A DNA stretch of 6,433 bases from an uncultured Hyphomicrobiales bacterium (GTDB taxonomy: Bacteria; Pseudomonadota; Alphaproteobacteria; Rhizobiales; CAJQND01). The DNA is taken from NCBI GenBank assembly GCA_905479595.1, contig CAJQND010000148.1:1-6433 (forward strand). The letters are read 5' to 3'. Position 1 is the first letter of the stretch. Every line of letters starts with the position of its first letter. Shown here piece by piece: positions 5,784 through 6,433 of the stretch. Position numbers and translations under genes: made by a program. The notes under the pieces were generated by a model that saw nothing but the letters and a program-made list of their open reading frames with translations, was not told where the DNA came from and did not search any database.

Positions 5784-6433
5784 ATGCCATCGGCAGGACA
5801 CACTGAGCAGGTGCTTTCAGGGAACCTCAAGGCAGCCACCGCATTCATCGGCGGCACCGCATGTCTGATCATCAATGACACATTGATCAAACTGGCAAGC
5901 ACCGGCTTGCCGATTGGCCAGCTGATCTTTGTGCGCGGGTTGTTCGCCATCGCATTTGTGTATCTGGTATGCGTGGCAACGGGCGTGCACAAACAGGCAG
6001 CGCGTATGTCTGAGGCGAAAGTCGTCGGACGTGCCTTTGTCAATATGCTGGCAATGTTTGCCTATATCACTGCCCTGCTCAACATGCCCATCGCCAATGT
6101 CAGCGCAATTATGCAAACCGTGCCATTGGCACTCACGGTGCTGGCCGCAATTGTTCTCAAGGAAAAGGTCGGCATTCGACGTTGGGCGGCCATTGCTGTC
6201 GGTTTTGCCGGTGTTCTTTTGGTGGTGAAGCCTGGCGCGCAGGGCTTTAACACCTATGTTGTCGCTGCATTGCTCGGCGTTCTGTTAGTCACCATACGCG
6301 ACCTGCTAACGCGGATGGCCAGTTCCGGCATCCCATCCCTGCTCATAACTTTGGCAACTGCCATAGCGGTGACGGTGGGATCAGGTATCGTATCAATGTT
6401 TGAAATCTGGCAGCCAATGAGCTTCAAAACGAT
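5784..6433 (+). CDS. EamA/DMT-superfamily membrane transporter, 3' end beyond window
   Basis: My translation gives 216 residues from ATG 5784 with no stop before the right edge, so roughly the first two thirds of a usual 290-300 residue protein are present. The sequence is strongly hydrophobic, with membrane segments at roughly residues 17-36, 44-66, 83-100, 104-125, 133-149, 157-172 and 185-205. Family marks are the FVRG motif (49-52) at the second segment, and the end of the first EamA repeat, with LKEKVGIRRW (125-134), a Gly-rich helix and VVKPG (147-151). The substrate cannot be told; the family includes amino acid, nucleotide-sugar and metabolite exporters. The start is supported by family layout, but the Shine-Dalgarno is weak (GGA eight bases upstream); the frame is open back to a TGA near 5730 with no other ATG, GTG or TTG. 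It follows moaA in the same direction after 109 bases; a functional link is not evident. Confidence 0.88.
   Translation, partial: MPSAGHTEQVLSGNLKAATAFIGGTACLIINDTLIKLASTGLPIGQLIFVRGLFAIAFVYLVCVATGVHKQAARMSEAKVVGRAFVNMLAMFAYITALLNMPIANVSAIMQTVPLALTVLAAIVLKEKVGIRRWAAIAVGFAGVLLVVKPGAQGFNTYVVAALLGVLLVTIRDLLTRMASSGIPSLLITLATAIAVTVGSGIVSMFEIWQPMSFKT

Noticed and set aside
5483..6043. 186-codon open frame on the minus strand spanning the moaA end and the transporter start
   Set aside because: It covers the antisense of two recognisable coding regions and the gap between them; its translation is low-complexity shadow sequence.

Overview
The window reads as a piece of an alphaproteobacterial chromosome. 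Three things point there: the MoaA sequence (its core and its C-terminal MSVTGG tail resemble alphaproteobacterial MoaA), the gene order torD - small TAT protein - FDH alpha - FDH beta (the 'FDH3' type formate dehydrogenase cluster known from that class), and moderate GC with ordinary proteobacterial codon use. No species can be named from the sequence alone. I see no RNA genes, insertion sequences, CRISPR arrays or phage genes.

Left two thirds, minus strand, read right to left: a four-gene formate dehydrogenase operon. It runs from a TorD-family chaperone (4389 to 3784), through a 64-residue twin-arginine protein of the 'formate dehydrogenase region TAT target' type (3697 to 3503) and the 965-residue molybdenum catalytic subunit with a TAT signal and a cysteine metal ligand (3428 to 531), to the four-cluster ferredoxin-like beta subunit (519 down to 1, cut by the window edge). 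Gaps are short (86, 74 and 11 bases) and the last three genes have good Shine-Dalgarno sequences. A membrane cytochrome b (gamma) subunit would be expected just beyond the left edge, but it is not in view.

Middle, about 4390-4609: a 220-base divergent regulatory region between torD and moaA. It holds several short palindromes but no promoter or operator that I can assign to a known regulator.

Right third, plus strand: moaA (4610-5674), encoding the radical-SAM GTP 3',8-cyclase that starts molybdenum cofactor synthesis, then a 109-base gap with one hairpin, then the first 216 residues of an EamA/DMT-family membrane transporter (from 5784, cut by the right edge).

How it fits together: MoaA makes the precursor of the molybdopterin that the FDH alpha subunit needs as bis-MGD. 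TorD probably escorts the alpha subunit during cofactor loading, and the TAT signal sends the folded enzyme across the membrane. Electrons from formate then pass through the beta subunit towards the quinone pool. The transporter has no evident link. No wholly new system is visible. The least understood component is the small TAT protein, and the divergent promoter region is the other place worth a closer look.
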